From: a bacterium
GTDB taxonomy: Bacteria > Myxococcota_A > Bradymonadia > REDH01
Direction: 5' to 3'
Length of the DNA stretch: 45,136 bases
Assembly (NCBI GenBank): GCA_030427825.1
Contig: JAUICO010000029.1
Location: 1 to 45,136 of the forward strand
Shown: one piece after another, positions 1 through 8,269 of the stretch
Layout of the letters: each line of letters starts with the position of its first letter
Position numbering within the stretch: position 1 is the first letter of the stretch
Translations under genes and position numbers: made by a program
Notes under the pieces: model-generated
Seen by the model: the letters and a program-made list of their open reading frames with translations, nothing else
Database searches by the model: none
Told to the model about the DNA's origin: nothing

Positions 1-870
1 GGACCGGACGCGCAGCGTGATCCCGGCGCGGAGGGCGCCCTGCAGCAGATGGAACAGGTGCAGGAGTACGCTCGAAGGCGTAGCGCGATCGTCTCTGAAT
101 CCCATCGCCTCGAAGTCGCAGCCCACGACGTGACCCTGATGCCCTACGACGACGAATTGGGCGCTCTGACGGTCGACCTTGGCGGCGGCGTCGGGCTCTT
201 TGGGGGAAGCGCTCGCCTACATACGGGCCACCTGAGCCGGGCGGAGTTCGCCCTGGACGCGGACGCGGCGGAGTCCCTGCAGTCCATGCTCGCTCTCGGA
301 ACCGTGAGTGTTCATGTCGACGTAGAGCTTGTCGCTGCCGAGGACCCTTCGAGGGGGTTCTGTTCCCTTGGTAGAGACGGCACCATCGAAGTGCACGCGC
401 ACCTGCTGAGCGCCGTGTTTGTTGCCCGGGACGGCGAAGAGGTCGCGGAGTCCCGCTCGCGGCGCGCCGTCGAGCACAGCGTCCGCTGTGGATACGCACA
501 CCTCCGCGAAGAGCAGGGGCTGCAGCCTGAAGTGCGCGTTACGGGGATGGATTTCATCGGCGTCGAGAGCCTTGGCCCTGCCGAAGCCCGGCTGCTGGCG
601 GTGACGGCAGAGGCTCGGCTCGCGGACTGTTATCTGAGGGCGTTGCGTGACAACGGTATGGCTCGAGGAGCGATCGTATTTGAGCTTCAACTGGGTTCTG
701 ACGGACGCGTGGAGTCTACAGAGAGTTCTCTCGATGTGGTCCGGAGTACGCTGTTGCAGGAGTGCGCTGTTGATACGCTGAACCGCGTCGATATTCGTGA
801 TGCGGACGCTGCCGGACCTGCCGGTCGCGTGCGGATGACTGTGTTCTTCGACCTCGCAGACTCGGAGTAG
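1..870 (+). CDS. AgmX/PglI-like envelope protein, 5' end outside window
   Basis: The frame is open from base 1, so the protein probably begins upstream; the first internal ATG is at 49. The last ~80 residues contain CYLRALRDNG, then a beta-rich stretch (GAIVFELQLGSDGRVEST) and a second Cys (LLQECAVDTLNRV). This matches the TonB-like C-terminal domain that ends myxobacterial AgmX/PglI gliding proteins and many unrelated envelope proteins: two conserved Cys flanking a G-x-V-x-F/V-x-I-x-x-D/S-G-R-V strand. The N-terminal part is not recognised and carries no visible motif. Specific function is unknown; a periplasmic or outer-membrane-associated role is inferred from the C-terminal domain only. 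A 6-bp hairpin (891-907) follows the stop. Confidence 0.6.
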   Translation, partial: GPDAQRDPGAEGALQQMEQVQEYARRRSAIVSESHRLEVAAHDVTLMPYDDELGALTVDLGGGVGLFGGSARLHTGHLSRAEFALDADAAESLQSMLALGTVSVHVDVELVAAEDPSRGFCSLGRDGTIEVHAHLLSAVFVARDGEEVAESRSRRAVEHSVRCGYAHLREEQGLQPEVRVTGMDFIGVESLGPAEARLLAVTAEARLADCYLRALRDNGMARGAIVFELQLGSDGRVESTESSLDVVRSTLLQECAVDTLNRVDIRDADAAGPAGRVRMTVFFDLADSE

Positions 871-1062
871 ACAGCGCCGACGGTCGTGCCCCGGGGGATC
901 TTTTCCCCCACCACGGTGTTTATTTACATCGTAAGGTATTGCGATCCACGAGAGACGTCGCCAGGAGGGCCGCAGATACACCGACCCTGCTGACTCCGAC
1001 GGGTCGCAGGTAGGGCCTCGTTACGCGACACGTCGACAGACTTCTCCCGGCCACTGCAAACC

Positions 1063-3048
1063 ATGAATTTTCGGACGAAGTTCCTCCGCGCAGCGGTGGT
1101 GTGCGTGCTTGCATGTGTCGCAGCCTGCTCGGACCTTTCCGGTTCCGGAGATGCTACGGTCGACGCTGCAGGCGAGTTTATGGACGCCACCGGTGATGGG
1201 GCGAGCATCGACCTGGAAACCCTCGAGGATCGCGTAGACGATCGCCGACGTGCGGTCTGCGACAAACTCTTCCTGCAATGCCACGACGTCTATCACGAGC
1301 GTTTCGGCACCGATGAAGTCGACGCCCGCGTCGGGTGTCTCCTTCTCGCAGAGCAGCTCCCGGTCGTTGACGGGCCCGTGCGCACCGGCGCCAGCGTGGA
1401 CTGCTACGAGTCCCGATTGGCTGATCTTGAGGACGGCGGCAGCTGCTCCGCTATATTCGGTGAAGGCGGTTGCACGGGCCCTGCGATACGCCCTGCGGGT
1501 GCGTTCAACACCTGCGGTGAAGACGTCAGCCTGTGCAATCGCGCGACTGCGTTCGGACTGCACGCCGGTGGGGCGGCCTACGGTCGCAGCGCGGTGTTTG
1601 TGGATGTGGACGGCGATGGATGGGACGACATCTGGCAGTCGGACAGTGGGACAGCACGAGACGACCATGACAACCGCTCGCGGCTCTTTCGGAACGTGAA
1701 TGGGCGCTTCTTTGAGGAGCTGGACGTCGGATTCTCGGACGCGTCGTTGCGCGGAAATTGGAGCACGCTGTTCGCCGACTTCGACAACGACGGTGATCGC
1801 GACGTGATTCACGCCTCTGCAGGATACGACGGTGTCGGATACCTGCACATGTATCGGAACGCGATGCGCAGCGTCGGCCGATTCATTGACGTCCGAGCTG
1901 CCTCGGGCATTGGTGAGGACGAACGCGCGTGGTGGTCGCTGACCGCCGCCGACTTCGACAACGACGGCCTGCTGGATATCGCTGCAACCGCGCTCTCCGA
2001 CTGGTTCGCTGAAGACGGAGGGGAGCAGGCCTACGAGGCCGCGGTCCACATCTACCGCAACCTCGGTGACCTGCGATTCGAGAACGTCAGCGGCGCGCTC
2101 GGTATCGGCCCGGCATTTGGAGACATCAAAAACCCGCTCTGGCTGGACTACGACGAAGACGGATATTCCGACTTGCTGGTGATCAGCAATTCACACGACC
2201 AGCTCACCGAGGACCCGAACCGCGACGTCGACGACGGCACCGGATTGTATCGAAACATGGAAGGTGAGCGATTCGAACGCGTGACCTGGATGGACGACGA
2301 CCTCTTTGCGGGATTCGTTACGACGACATTGGATGCGAACATGGACGGGCACGTTGACGTCTGGCTCGGGCGTTGGGATCGCGGTGACGTCCTGCTTCTG
2401 AACGACGGCGCGGGGCGCTTCGATCGGGTGGACGACATTCCGGGCGTCGACCATGACCCCGTCTTCCAGAATACGATGGGCATCTTTGCCGGAGACATCG
2501 ACAGCGACGGCCTCCCCGATATCGTCATCGGGACCGGAAGCCCGGAGGCCGCGAAGCCACCGCTGTTGTATCTCTCGGAGCTGGTCGACGGCAAACTACG
2601 CTGGCACGATGCCTCTGTGGACCTGGTCGCCGGTCATGGCTCTGCGCGACATCACGGCGTGTCGGCATCAGACTTCGATCACGACGGTGACAGGGACCTG
2701 TTCTTCAACATCGGCGGCTTTGCGGCTTACCCGGACGATCAGAGCGAGTTATCGGCGCTCTACGTAAACCAAATGACCACCGAGTCCCCAACGGTGAGCG
2801 TATTGCTGGTCGGTACCGTATCGAACCGCGACGCAATTGGTGCCCGCGTGCGACTCGACTCCGAGCTCGTCAGCTACGGACGCGTGAGCGGCGGCACCGG
2901 GTTCATGTCGCAGGACAGCCTCTGGCTGACCCTGCCGATGGGCAACGCGACGGAAGCCATACTGACGGTGGACTGGCCGGCCGGGGGCACAAGCAGGCAT
3001 CGCGTCAGTACGAATACGCGGGTGACGATCCTGGAGCCCACCAGGTGA
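1063..3048 (+). CDS. FG-GAP/VCBS repeat lipoprotein with UnbV (ASPIC) C-terminus
   Basis: The 661-residue protein starts with a lipoprotein signal peptide (lipobox VAAC, Cys22). Seven Ca-binding FG-GAP/VCBS-type loops of the form DxDxDGxxD can be seen, near residues 181, 238, 296, 361, 423, 476 and 535 (for example DVDGDGWDD, DFDNDGDRD, DIDSDGLPD), consistent with a beta-propeller. The last ~75 residues (IGARVRL, then GGTGFMSQDS and LTVDWPAGG) match the ASPIC/UnbV domain that usually follows such propellers. An extracytoplasmic, lipid-anchored binding or scaffold role is likely; the ligand is unknown. The stop codon overlaps the start of the next gene (TGATG), so the two are translationally coupled and probably work together. 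Confidence 0.85.
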   Translation: MNFRTKFLRAAVVCVLACVAACSDLSGSGDATVDAAGEFMDATGDGASIDLETLEDRVDDRRRAVCDKLFLQCHDVYHERFGTDEVDARVGCLLLAEQLPVVDGPVRTGASVDCYESRLADLEDGGSCSAIFGEGGCTGPAIRPAGAFNTCGEDVSLCNRATAFGLHAGGAAYGRSAVFVDVDGDGWDDIWQSDSGTARDDHDNRSRLFRNVNGRFFEELDVGFSDASLRGNWSTLFADFDNDGDRDVIHASAGYDGVGYLHMYRNAMRSVGRFIDVRAASGIGEDERAWWSLTAADFDNDGLLDIAATALSDWFAEDGGEQAYEAAVHIYRNLGDLRFENVSGALGIGPAFGDIKNPLWLDYDEDGYSDLLVISNSHDQLTEDPNRDVDDGTGLYRNMEGERFERVTWMDDDLFAGFVTTTLDANMDGHVDVWLGRWDRGDVLLLNDGAGRFDRVDDIPGVDHDPVFQNTMGIFAGDIDSDGLPDIVIGTGSPEAAKPPLLYLSELVDGKLRWHDASVDLVAGHGSARHHGVSASDFDHDGDRDLFFNIGGFAAYPDDQSELSALYVNQMTTESPTVSVLLVGTVSNRDAIGARVRLDSELVSYGRVSGGTGFMSQDSLWLTLPMGNATEAILTVDWPAGGTSRHRVSTNTRVTILEPTR

Positions 3049-3950
3049 TGCGGCGCGCCGTCCCGGGACCCGGCAGCCTCTGTGGGCTCGCGTTGGCGGG
3101 CGCGCTCGCAGCGGCGCTGTGGGCGGCATGTGACCCGGCGGAGGAGTCCGGCGGTCCCGTTGCACCGGGCGCCTGCACCGACGCCGACTTCTCGCACTTT
3201 TTCGACAGAACCATCGCACCGCTGGCTTCGTCGGAGCGGCAGCAGTCCTGCTCTCAATGCCACCTGCCGGGCCTGGATCTGAGCATCTTCATGGTAGGTG
3301 ATGCCTGTGCCTCGATGGGCTGCATGGTGCAGACCGACCTGGTTCGCTTCGATGATGCCGGTACGAGCCCGGTGTTGGACTTCGTGCGGCGTGGCATCAA
3401 CGGAGAGGGGCAGACGCCGGCGCGCGCTTCTTCCGAGCTGGACGCGCTGCAGTCGTGGATTGAGTATGCCTCCCGTTGCTACGAATCGGTCTGCGAGACG
3501 GACAACGACACGGACCGTTGCGTCGTGCTGGAACCCGCGAGGCCGGATCCCTGCGAAGTCGACTGCAACGACGCCACGCAGTGGCGCGAAGAGGAGTGGG
3601 GCTGTGATGAGGCCGGCGTCGGCGTGATGTTCGTCGACGTCGTAGAGCCATGGCTGGGCCGATGCGGCGTGTGCCACCGCCCTCCACCGGTCATCGACGT
3701 CGGCGACCCTCCGCAGTGGATCGATCCTGAGACCGGAGAAGTCGCCGCGCTGCGAACCCTGGCGAACCTCAACGAGCTCGGCGCCTTCGACTTCGACGAC
3801 CCCACGCAGAGCCTCCTCCTGCTCAAGCCGCTCTCGGAGTCCCTGGGCGGTGTCGAGCACGGCGGCGGTGAGAAGATCAGCCATATCAGTGACGGCACCT
3901 ACGAAGACCTCCTGCGCTTCATCGAAGAGTACGCGGAGTGCCGCGAGTAG
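3048..3950 (+). CDS. Lipoprotein with two CxxCH heme-type motifs
   Basis: Start chosen at ATG 3048, which overlaps the upstream TGA; a GTG three bases earlier is possible. The N-terminus is a lipoprotein signal peptide (LWAAC, Cys28). Two CxxCH motifs, CSQCH (68-72) and CGVCH (206-210), suggest covalent attachment of two c-type hemes. Each sits in a half of about 130 residues with similar surroundings (a preceding Asp/Phe-rich helix and a following ExLxxLxxWI or DLLRFIEEY helix), so the protein may be an internal duplication. Myxococcal genomes encode many lipoproteins of this kind with poorly known roles. The coupling with the FG-GAP lipoprotein suggests a joint surface or periplasmic function, possibly redox. 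Many additional Cys could instead form disulfides. Confidence 0.7.
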   Translation: MRRAVPGPGSLCGLALAGALAAALWAACDPAEESGGPVAPGACTDADFSHFFDRTIAPLASSERQQSCSQCHLPGLDLSIFMVGDACASMGCMVQTDLVRFDDAGTSPVLDFVRRGINGEGQTPARASSELDALQSWIEYASRCYESVCETDNDTDRCVVLEPARPDPCEVDCNDATQWREEEWGCDEAGVGVMFVDVVEPWLGRCGVCHRPPPVIDVGDPPQWIDPETGEVAALRTLANLNELGAFDFDDPTQSLLLLKPLSESLGGVEHGGGEKISHISDGTYEDLLRFIEEYAECRE

Positions 3951-4021
3951 ATCGCGCCCGGACGCAACGCTCTGACGCCCGCAATTGGACACTGCCTGCC
4001 TGCCAGCATAACGTCGCGCGC

Positions 4022-4804
4022 GTGACCACCATTCGAGGAGTAGTAGAGGGCATCGGTCGGCCGGTGATCGGCTTCGTCGAGAGTATCGGCGAGGTCACCG
4101 TCCTCACTGCGCGTGCATTCTTCGGTTCTTTTCGACCGCCGTATCGCCCGCGGCAGTATTTTCTGGCGATGGAAGACGTGGGGGTTGGCAGTCTCTTTAT
4201 CGTACTCCTGACGGGCCTCTTCGCCGGCGCGGTGTTCAGCCTGCAGTCGGTATCGGCGTTCCGAATGTTCAACGCCGAGTCTCTGGTCGGCACTACTGTT
4301 GCTCTGACGCTGGCCCGCGAACTGGGCCCGGTTCTTACCGGCCTGATGGTGGCCGGCAGGAGCGGCTCCGCGATGGCGACGACGCTGGGTACGATGCGCG
4401 TGACGGAACAGATCGACGCGATGGAGGTCATGGCGGTGGACCCGGTCCACTACCTGATCTCGCCGCGGCTGATCGGGACCATGCTGGTGATGCCCCTGCT
4501 GAATACGCTCTTCGTGTACGTCGGAATGCTCGGCGCCTATCTTGTTGCCGTCGTGCTGATGCGCGTCGATCCCGGCATCTTCATGCTGAATATCAAGGAG
4601 ATCGTGGACCCCATGGACCTGGTCATGGGCGCGATCAAGGCGGCGACGTTCGGTGTGGCAATTGCGGCGATCGGATGCTCCCAGGGCTTCAACGCCTCAG
4701 GTGGCGCGAGGGGCGTCGGCGAGGCGACCACGACCGCTGTGGTCATGAGCTCGGTCGCAATTCTTGTCCTGAATTACTTCCTTACTGCCGTCATGTTCGC
4801 CTAA
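4022..4804 (+). CDS. mlaE: MlaE-type ABC transporter permease (phospholipid transport)
   Basis: This 260-residue integral membrane protein matches the MlaE/YrbE permease family, which moves phospholipids between inner membrane and periplasm with an MCE protein and an ATPase. Visible hallmarks are ARELGPVLTGLMVAGRSGSA followed by MRVTEQIDAMEVM (the coupling-helix region for the ATPase) and 5-6 hydrophobic segments. The frame is open further upstream to 3938, but that would overlap the preceding gene; GTG 4022 gives a family-typical length and N-terminus, although its ribosome site is weak. An MCE gene follows after 40 bases. No ATPase (mlaF) lies in this cluster, so it must be encoded elsewhere. 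Confidence 0.9.
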   Translation: MTTIRGVVEGIGRPVIGFVESIGEVTVLTARAFFGSFRPPYRPRQYFLAMEDVGVGSLFIVLLTGLFAGAVFSLQSVSAFRMFNAESLVGTTVALTLARELGPVLTGLMVAGRSGSAMATTLGTMRVTEQIDAMEVMAVDPVHYLISPRLIGTMLVMPLLNTLFVYVGMLGAYLVAVVLMRVDPGIFMLNIKEIVDPMDLVMGAIKAATFGVAIAAIGCSQGFNASGGARGVGEATTTAVVMSSVAILVLNYFLTAVMFA

Positions 4805-4844
4805 GCTTCCGCGGCGGCACCATCTGCCGCGCTACGGCCCACAT

Positions 4845-6455
4845 ATGAAAGACCTCGTTACACCCTTCAAAGTCGGCCTGCTCGTCATTGCAGCAGCCGT
4901 CGCGTTCGCCTGGATGTTCGGGCGCGCGAGCAACTCGGTGTTCAAGCGGGGAGACGGCTACGAGCTGCACGCCTACCTGAACGACGCCACGGGTCTCGCA
5001 GAGCAGTCCCGTGTCATGATGGCGGGTATCGCCGTGGGCGAGGTCAAGACGATACGCCTCGACGGCAACCGGGCGCGCATTGTGCTCCGCATGCAGGACG
5101 ACGTGGAACTCTTTGAGGGCATTCGAAGCACGGGGCCTTCGGGAGCTGCGGTCTGGCTGGACGGTGCCGCTCTGTCGAAGAAGCAGGCCTCGCTGCTTGG
5201 TGACTATTACATCGAGGTGTCCCCCGGCCTTCGAGGCGAACGACTCGGCAACGGGGACGAGATTCACAACGTCGTGACGCCGGTCGGACCGGCGACGCTC
5301 TTCGAGCAGATGTCAGCGCTGGCGACCAACCTGCAGGGGATCTCACGCGATGTGCAGCAGGTCAGCTCGAATCTTGCGGCTGTGTTCGGCGACCCGGAGA
5401 CGGCGGATCGTCTACAGCAGATCATCGGTGACATGCAGAACATGGTCGCCACGCTCGAGAACGTCACCGCGACGAATCAGGACGCGCTGACGAATATCGT
5501 TGGCAACGTGGAGGCGATATCCGGCGAGATGCGTCAATTCACCGGCTCGGCGACCCGAAACGTAGACGGCATTCTGGCAGACGTGCAGGGCATGACCACC
5601 GAGCTGCGCTACATCATGGGTCGCAGCTCAGAGGACGTCGCGCAGGGCATCGGCACGCTGACCGGGACCCTGTCCAGCCTTCAGCTGGCCCTCGACACAC
5701 TGAATTACAGCCTCGCGAACGTGCAGGAGATCACCGATCGCGTGGCCGACGGCGAAGGTACGATCGGCCGACTCGTGAACGACGACACGCTGGCGACCGA
5801 AGCCGAGCGGGTGCTCTCAGGGACCGGCGATCTGATCGAGGGAATCAACCGCGTGCAGACCTGGGTCGAGCTGCGCAGCGAGTACGGGCTGAACGAGCAC
5901 GCCTTCAAGAGTTACGTCACTCTCAGCCTTCGCCCGAACCCGGACAAGTTCTATACGCTGGAGCTGGTCGATGACCCGCGCGGGGACACGGAGACCACGC
6001 AGATCGTGACCATCAGCTCGGATCCGGACGAGCCGCCATCACAGTTTCAGGAGCAGTCGATCACCAGACAGCGCTTCAAGTTCTCGGTGCTGATCGGTCA
6101 GCGGTGGCCGATCCTGGACGAGGGCCGGCTGTATATCGGAGGCCGCTTCGGGATCATGGAATCCAGCGGTGGTATCGGCGCCAATATCTGGGCTTTTCAG
6201 GACAACCTCGAGCTGCGCGTAGACCTGTTCGATTTCGGGGCCAGCCGGCGGGCGCGACTTCGTACCTACGCGGTGCTGCGTGGCGGGCTCATTTTCAATG
6301 ACAGCTCGGTGCTCTCGAACGTATTCCTGCACGCGGGATTCGACGATCTTCTGAATCCCGGCCCCCGCGATGTGTTCCTTGGTGGCGGCATTCAGTTCAA
6401 CGATCAGGACATTCGCTCACTGATCGGAACCGTAGGAACCTCGGCGCTGCGTTAG
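4845..6455 (+). CDS. mlaD: MCE/MlaD family lipid-binding protein with beta-rich C-terminal domain
   Basis: The 536-residue protein has one N-terminal membrane anchor (about residues 7-25), then a single MCE domain (about 35-140, with GLAEQSRVMMAGIAVGEV and the lipid-contact region LLGDYYIEVSPG). A long helical, coiled-coil-like stretch follows (about 150-330; SNLAAVF, repeated NxQD/NVEAI, LxxLxxTL periodicity). The last ~190 residues alternate hydrophobic beta strands (YTLELVDDPRG, GGRFGIMESSGGIGANIW, LRVDLFDFG, LGGGIQFNDQDI) and resemble a small outer-membrane barrel or beta-sandwich. It should partner the MlaE permease immediately upstream. The C-terminal domain could let one polypeptide span from the inner to the outer membrane; that is inference. 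Confidence 0.85.
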   Translation: MKDLVTPFKVGLLVIAAAVAFAWMFGRASNSVFKRGDGYELHAYLNDATGLAEQSRVMMAGIAVGEVKTIRLDGNRARIVLRMQDDVELFEGIRSTGPSGAAVWLDGAALSKKQASLLGDYYIEVSPGLRGERLGNGDEIHNVVTPVGPATLFEQMSALATNLQGISRDVQQVSSNLAAVFGDPETADRLQQIIGDMQNMVATLENVTATNQDALTNIVGNVEAISGEMRQFTGSATRNVDGILADVQGMTTELRYIMGRSSEDVAQGIGTLTGTLSSLQLALDTLNYSLANVQEITDRVADGEGTIGRLVNDDTLATEAERVLSGTGDLIEGINRVQTWVELRSEYGLNEHAFKSYVTLSLRPNPDKFYTLELVDDPRGDTETTQIVTISSDPDEPPSQFQEQSITRQRFKFSVLIGQRWPILDEGRLYIGGRFGIMESSGGIGANIWAFQDNLELRVDLFDFGASRRARLRTYAVLRGGLIFNDSSVLSNVFLHAGFDDLLNPGPRDVFLGGGIQFNDQDIRSLIGTVGTSALR

Positions 6456-6483
6456 GCACGCGATCACGTCGGGGATTCCGGTG

Positions 6484-6511
6484 TTGACAGGCAGGTCGCC
6501 GACTCTATAGT
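6484..6511 (+). promoter_or_regulatory. Sigma-70 promoter for yceD-rpmF
   Basis: TTGACA at 6484-6489 is a perfect -35 hexamer; TATAGT at 6506-6511 matches the -10 consensus at 5 of 6 positions; the spacer is 16 bases. Transcription would start near 6518, leaving a very short leader before the yceD start. Confidence 0.75.
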
Positions 6512-6536
6512 CGCGCGCCTGATTTCGGAGGCGGTG

Positions 6537-7085
6537 TTGGAACTCTACCTCAAGGGCCTGCGCCAGGGGCGCAGCACATACGACTTCGAAATTCCTTCTC
6601 ACCAGTTGGGAGAGTGGCTTCGGGACATAGACGAACTGTACAGCGTGACGGACACGCCCTGCCGGGTGCAGATGTCGGTCGATCGCGTCGAGGACAACCT
6701 GATGGTGCGCGGAGAGATTCGCGTTGAGGCTGAATTCGACTGCGCCCGGTGCCTGACTCACGGAGGGTTTGAGAAGGTCCTGCCGGTTCATTGGACGCTG
6801 TTGCCGAGAGCGGGCGTTCACACCGACAGGCTCACCGAGGACGAAGAAGTAGAGCTCAGCTCTGACGACCTGGAGATCAGCTTTTACAGCGGTGACGAGG
6901 TCAGCCTTCTGGAATTGGCTCGCGAGGTTGTGATGCTTGAGATAGACGCCGCTCCGAGCTGCCCCGATGGGGAATGTACAGAGACTCCAACACTGAAAGC
7001 CCTGCATCACTCAGAGACAGGGGCCCGGATGGACCCGCGATGGGCGGCCCTGGCGAAATTGAAAGAAGACATGGAGCGCAACTAG
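6537..7085 (+). CDS. yceD: YceD/DUF177 family protein (23S rRNA accumulation)
   Basis: The 182-residue protein matches the YceD (DUF177) family, which is almost always encoded just before rpmF and is linked to 23S rRNA accumulation. The family Cys pair appears as FDCARCLT, with a second pair CPDGEC near the C-terminus, a likely zinc site. GGAGG at 6527-6531 sits 5 bases before TTG 6537 but only 2 bases before GTG 6534; TTG is therefore preferred. rpmF follows after 21 bases in the same transcript. Confidence 0.85.
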   Translation: MELYLKGLRQGRSTYDFEIPSHQLGEWLRDIDELYSVTDTPCRVQMSVDRVEDNLMVRGEIRVEAEFDCARCLTHGGFEKVLPVHWTLLPRAGVHTDRLTEDEEVELSSDDLEISFYSGDEVSLLELAREVVMLEIDAAPSCPDGECTETPTLKALHHSETGARMDPRWAALAKLKEDMERN

Positions 7086-7106
7086 CGCTCAAGCCGGAGA
7101 AGACAG

Positions 7107-7292
7107 ATGGCAGTACCGAAGCAGAAAAAGAGCAAGGCCCGCACGCGACAGCGACGTTCGGAGCACGACAAGGTCACGGCAAAGAACGTGAACTGGTGTC
7201 CGAGCTGCGGCGAGGAAAAGCTCCCGCATCGCGTGTGTCTGCATTGCGGCACCTACAAAGGCCGTCAGGTTATCGGCGTCGTCGAGCGCTGA
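7107..7292 (+). CDS. rpmF: 50S ribosomal protein L32
   Basis: The 61-residue protein starts MAVPKQKKSKARTRQRR, the standard L32 opening, and carries a complete zinc ribbon with Cys31, Cys34, Cys44 and Cys47 (CPSC...CLHC). A GGAG ribosome site lies 8 bases before the ATG. It is co-transcribed with yceD. The usual next genes of this neighbourhood (plsX, fabH) are absent; rpiB follows instead. Confidence 0.97.
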   Translation: MAVPKQKKSKARTRQRRSEHDKVTAKNVNWCPSCGEEKLPHRVCLHCGTYKGRQVIGVVER

Positions 7293-7346
7293 AAGCGTTG
7301 TACGCTGACCTGTCGAATGCATTCGCGAGCACTCTCGGAGTGAGGC

Positions 7347-7805
7347 ATGGCTGAACAGCTGGGTCCGCGCGTCGCGCTTGCGTCTGATCACGCAGCGGTC
7401 GAGCTGCGTCAGCATATCGGCCGCCGGCTGGCTGCGGCAGGCTACCAGGTGATGGACCTCGGCCCCGACGGGGGCTCTTCGGTCGATTACCCGGAATTTG
7501 CGGCGCAGGTATGCGGGGCAATTGGAGCCGGTGAAGCCGACTGGGGTGTACTGCTCTGCGGTTCCGGCCAGGGCATGGCGATCGCCGCAAATCGCCACGC
7601 CGGCATTCGCGCCGCGCTGGTTCGAGAGCCGTGGTCAGCGCAGATGGCACGAGAGCACAACGACGCGAACGTTGTGGTGTTCGGCGCGAGGGCCACCGGA
7701 ATCGAGCTTGTAGACGCCTGCCTCGACGCCTTCATTCGGACGGATTTTACGCCGGGCGACGATGGCCGACACGCGCGGCGAGTACAGAAGATTGAACTCG
7801 ACTGA
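7347..7805 (+). CDS. rpiB: Ribose-5-phosphate isomerase B
   Basis: This 152-residue cytoplasmic enzyme interconverts ribose-5-phosphate and ribulose-5-phosphate. It shows the RpiB/LacAB motifs ASDHAA (12-17), the Asp-Tyr-Pro segment SVDYPEFA, and the active-site loop CGSGQGMAIAANR with the catalytic-base Cys71. Ribulose-5-phosphate is the substrate of RibB in the riboflavin operon just downstream, which fits the linkage. The stop overlaps the nrdR start (TGATG), so translation is coupled. Length is normal for the family. Confidence 0.95.
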   Translation: MAEQLGPRVALASDHAAVELRQHIGRRLAAAGYQVMDLGPDGGSSVDYPEFAAQVCGAIGAGEADWGVLLCGSGQGMAIAANRHAGIRAALVREPWSAQMAREHNDANVVVFGARATGIELVDACLDAFIRTDFTPGDDGRHARRVQKIELD

Positions 7806-8269
7806 TGCGATGCCCTCGCTGCGGTAACGACGACACCCGTGTGGTCGACAGCCGCGTCTCTAAAGACGCGGACGCGATCCGCCGCCGTCGCGAGTGCGCC
7901 GAGTGTGAAGCACGATTCACTACTTTTGAGCGGGTCGAGCGCGCTGTCCCCTCGATCGTCAAAAGTGACGGACGACGCGAAGCCTTCGATCGCGAAAAGG
8001 TGCGCAGGGGTATCGACAGCGCCTGCCAGAAGCGGCCCGTCTCGGCTGCAAAGCGAGCTCGGCTGGTCGATCACGTAGAGGGTCGCCTCGCCGAAACCCT
8101 GGAGCGAGAGGTCCCCTCTCGAATGATCGGCGACATGGTGATGGAAGAGCTTCGCCGTCTCGACGGGGTGGCCTGGCTGCGCTTTGCCAGCGTGTATCGA
8201 TCCTTCGAGGACATCGGTGAGTTCCTCAATGAAGTGGAGCGGGAACAGTCGAAGGACGATGATGAGTGA
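7805..8269 (+). CDS. nrdR: Transcriptional repressor NrdR
   Basis: The 154-residue protein has the NrdR zinc ribbon (Cys3, Cys6, Cys31, Cys34 in MRCPRCG and CAEC) followed by an ATP-cone (about 47-137; VPSIVKSDGRREAFDREKV). NrdR senses ATP/dATP and represses ribonucleotide reductase genes. The nrdR-ribD order is common in bacteria. The stop overlaps the ribD start by 8 bases. No nrd gene is in the window, so its targets lie elsewhere. Confidence 0.96.
   Translation: MRCPRCGNDDTRVVDSRVSKDADAIRRRRECAECEARFTTFERVERAVPSIVKSDGRREAFDREKVRRGIDSACQKRPVSAAKRARLVDHVEGRLAETLEREVPSRMIGDMVMEELRRLDGVAWLRFASVYRSFEDIGEFLNEVEREQSKDDDE

Noticed and set aside
891..907. GGGGGA/TCCCCC hairpin after the first gene as a terminator
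   Set aside because: No T-tract follows; only a weak TTTATTT lies further on. Noted but not called.
1021..2049. Long open frame (342 codons) antisense to the FG-GAP lipoprotein gene
   Set aside because: It lies wholly opposite a gene with strong repeat motifs; composition is Arg/Val/Ala-rich with no domain. High GC makes such antisense frames common.
2874..3992. 372-codon minus-strand frame over the CxxCH lipoprotein gene
   Set aside because: Antisense to a gene with a signal peptide and heme motifs; no recognisable motif itself.
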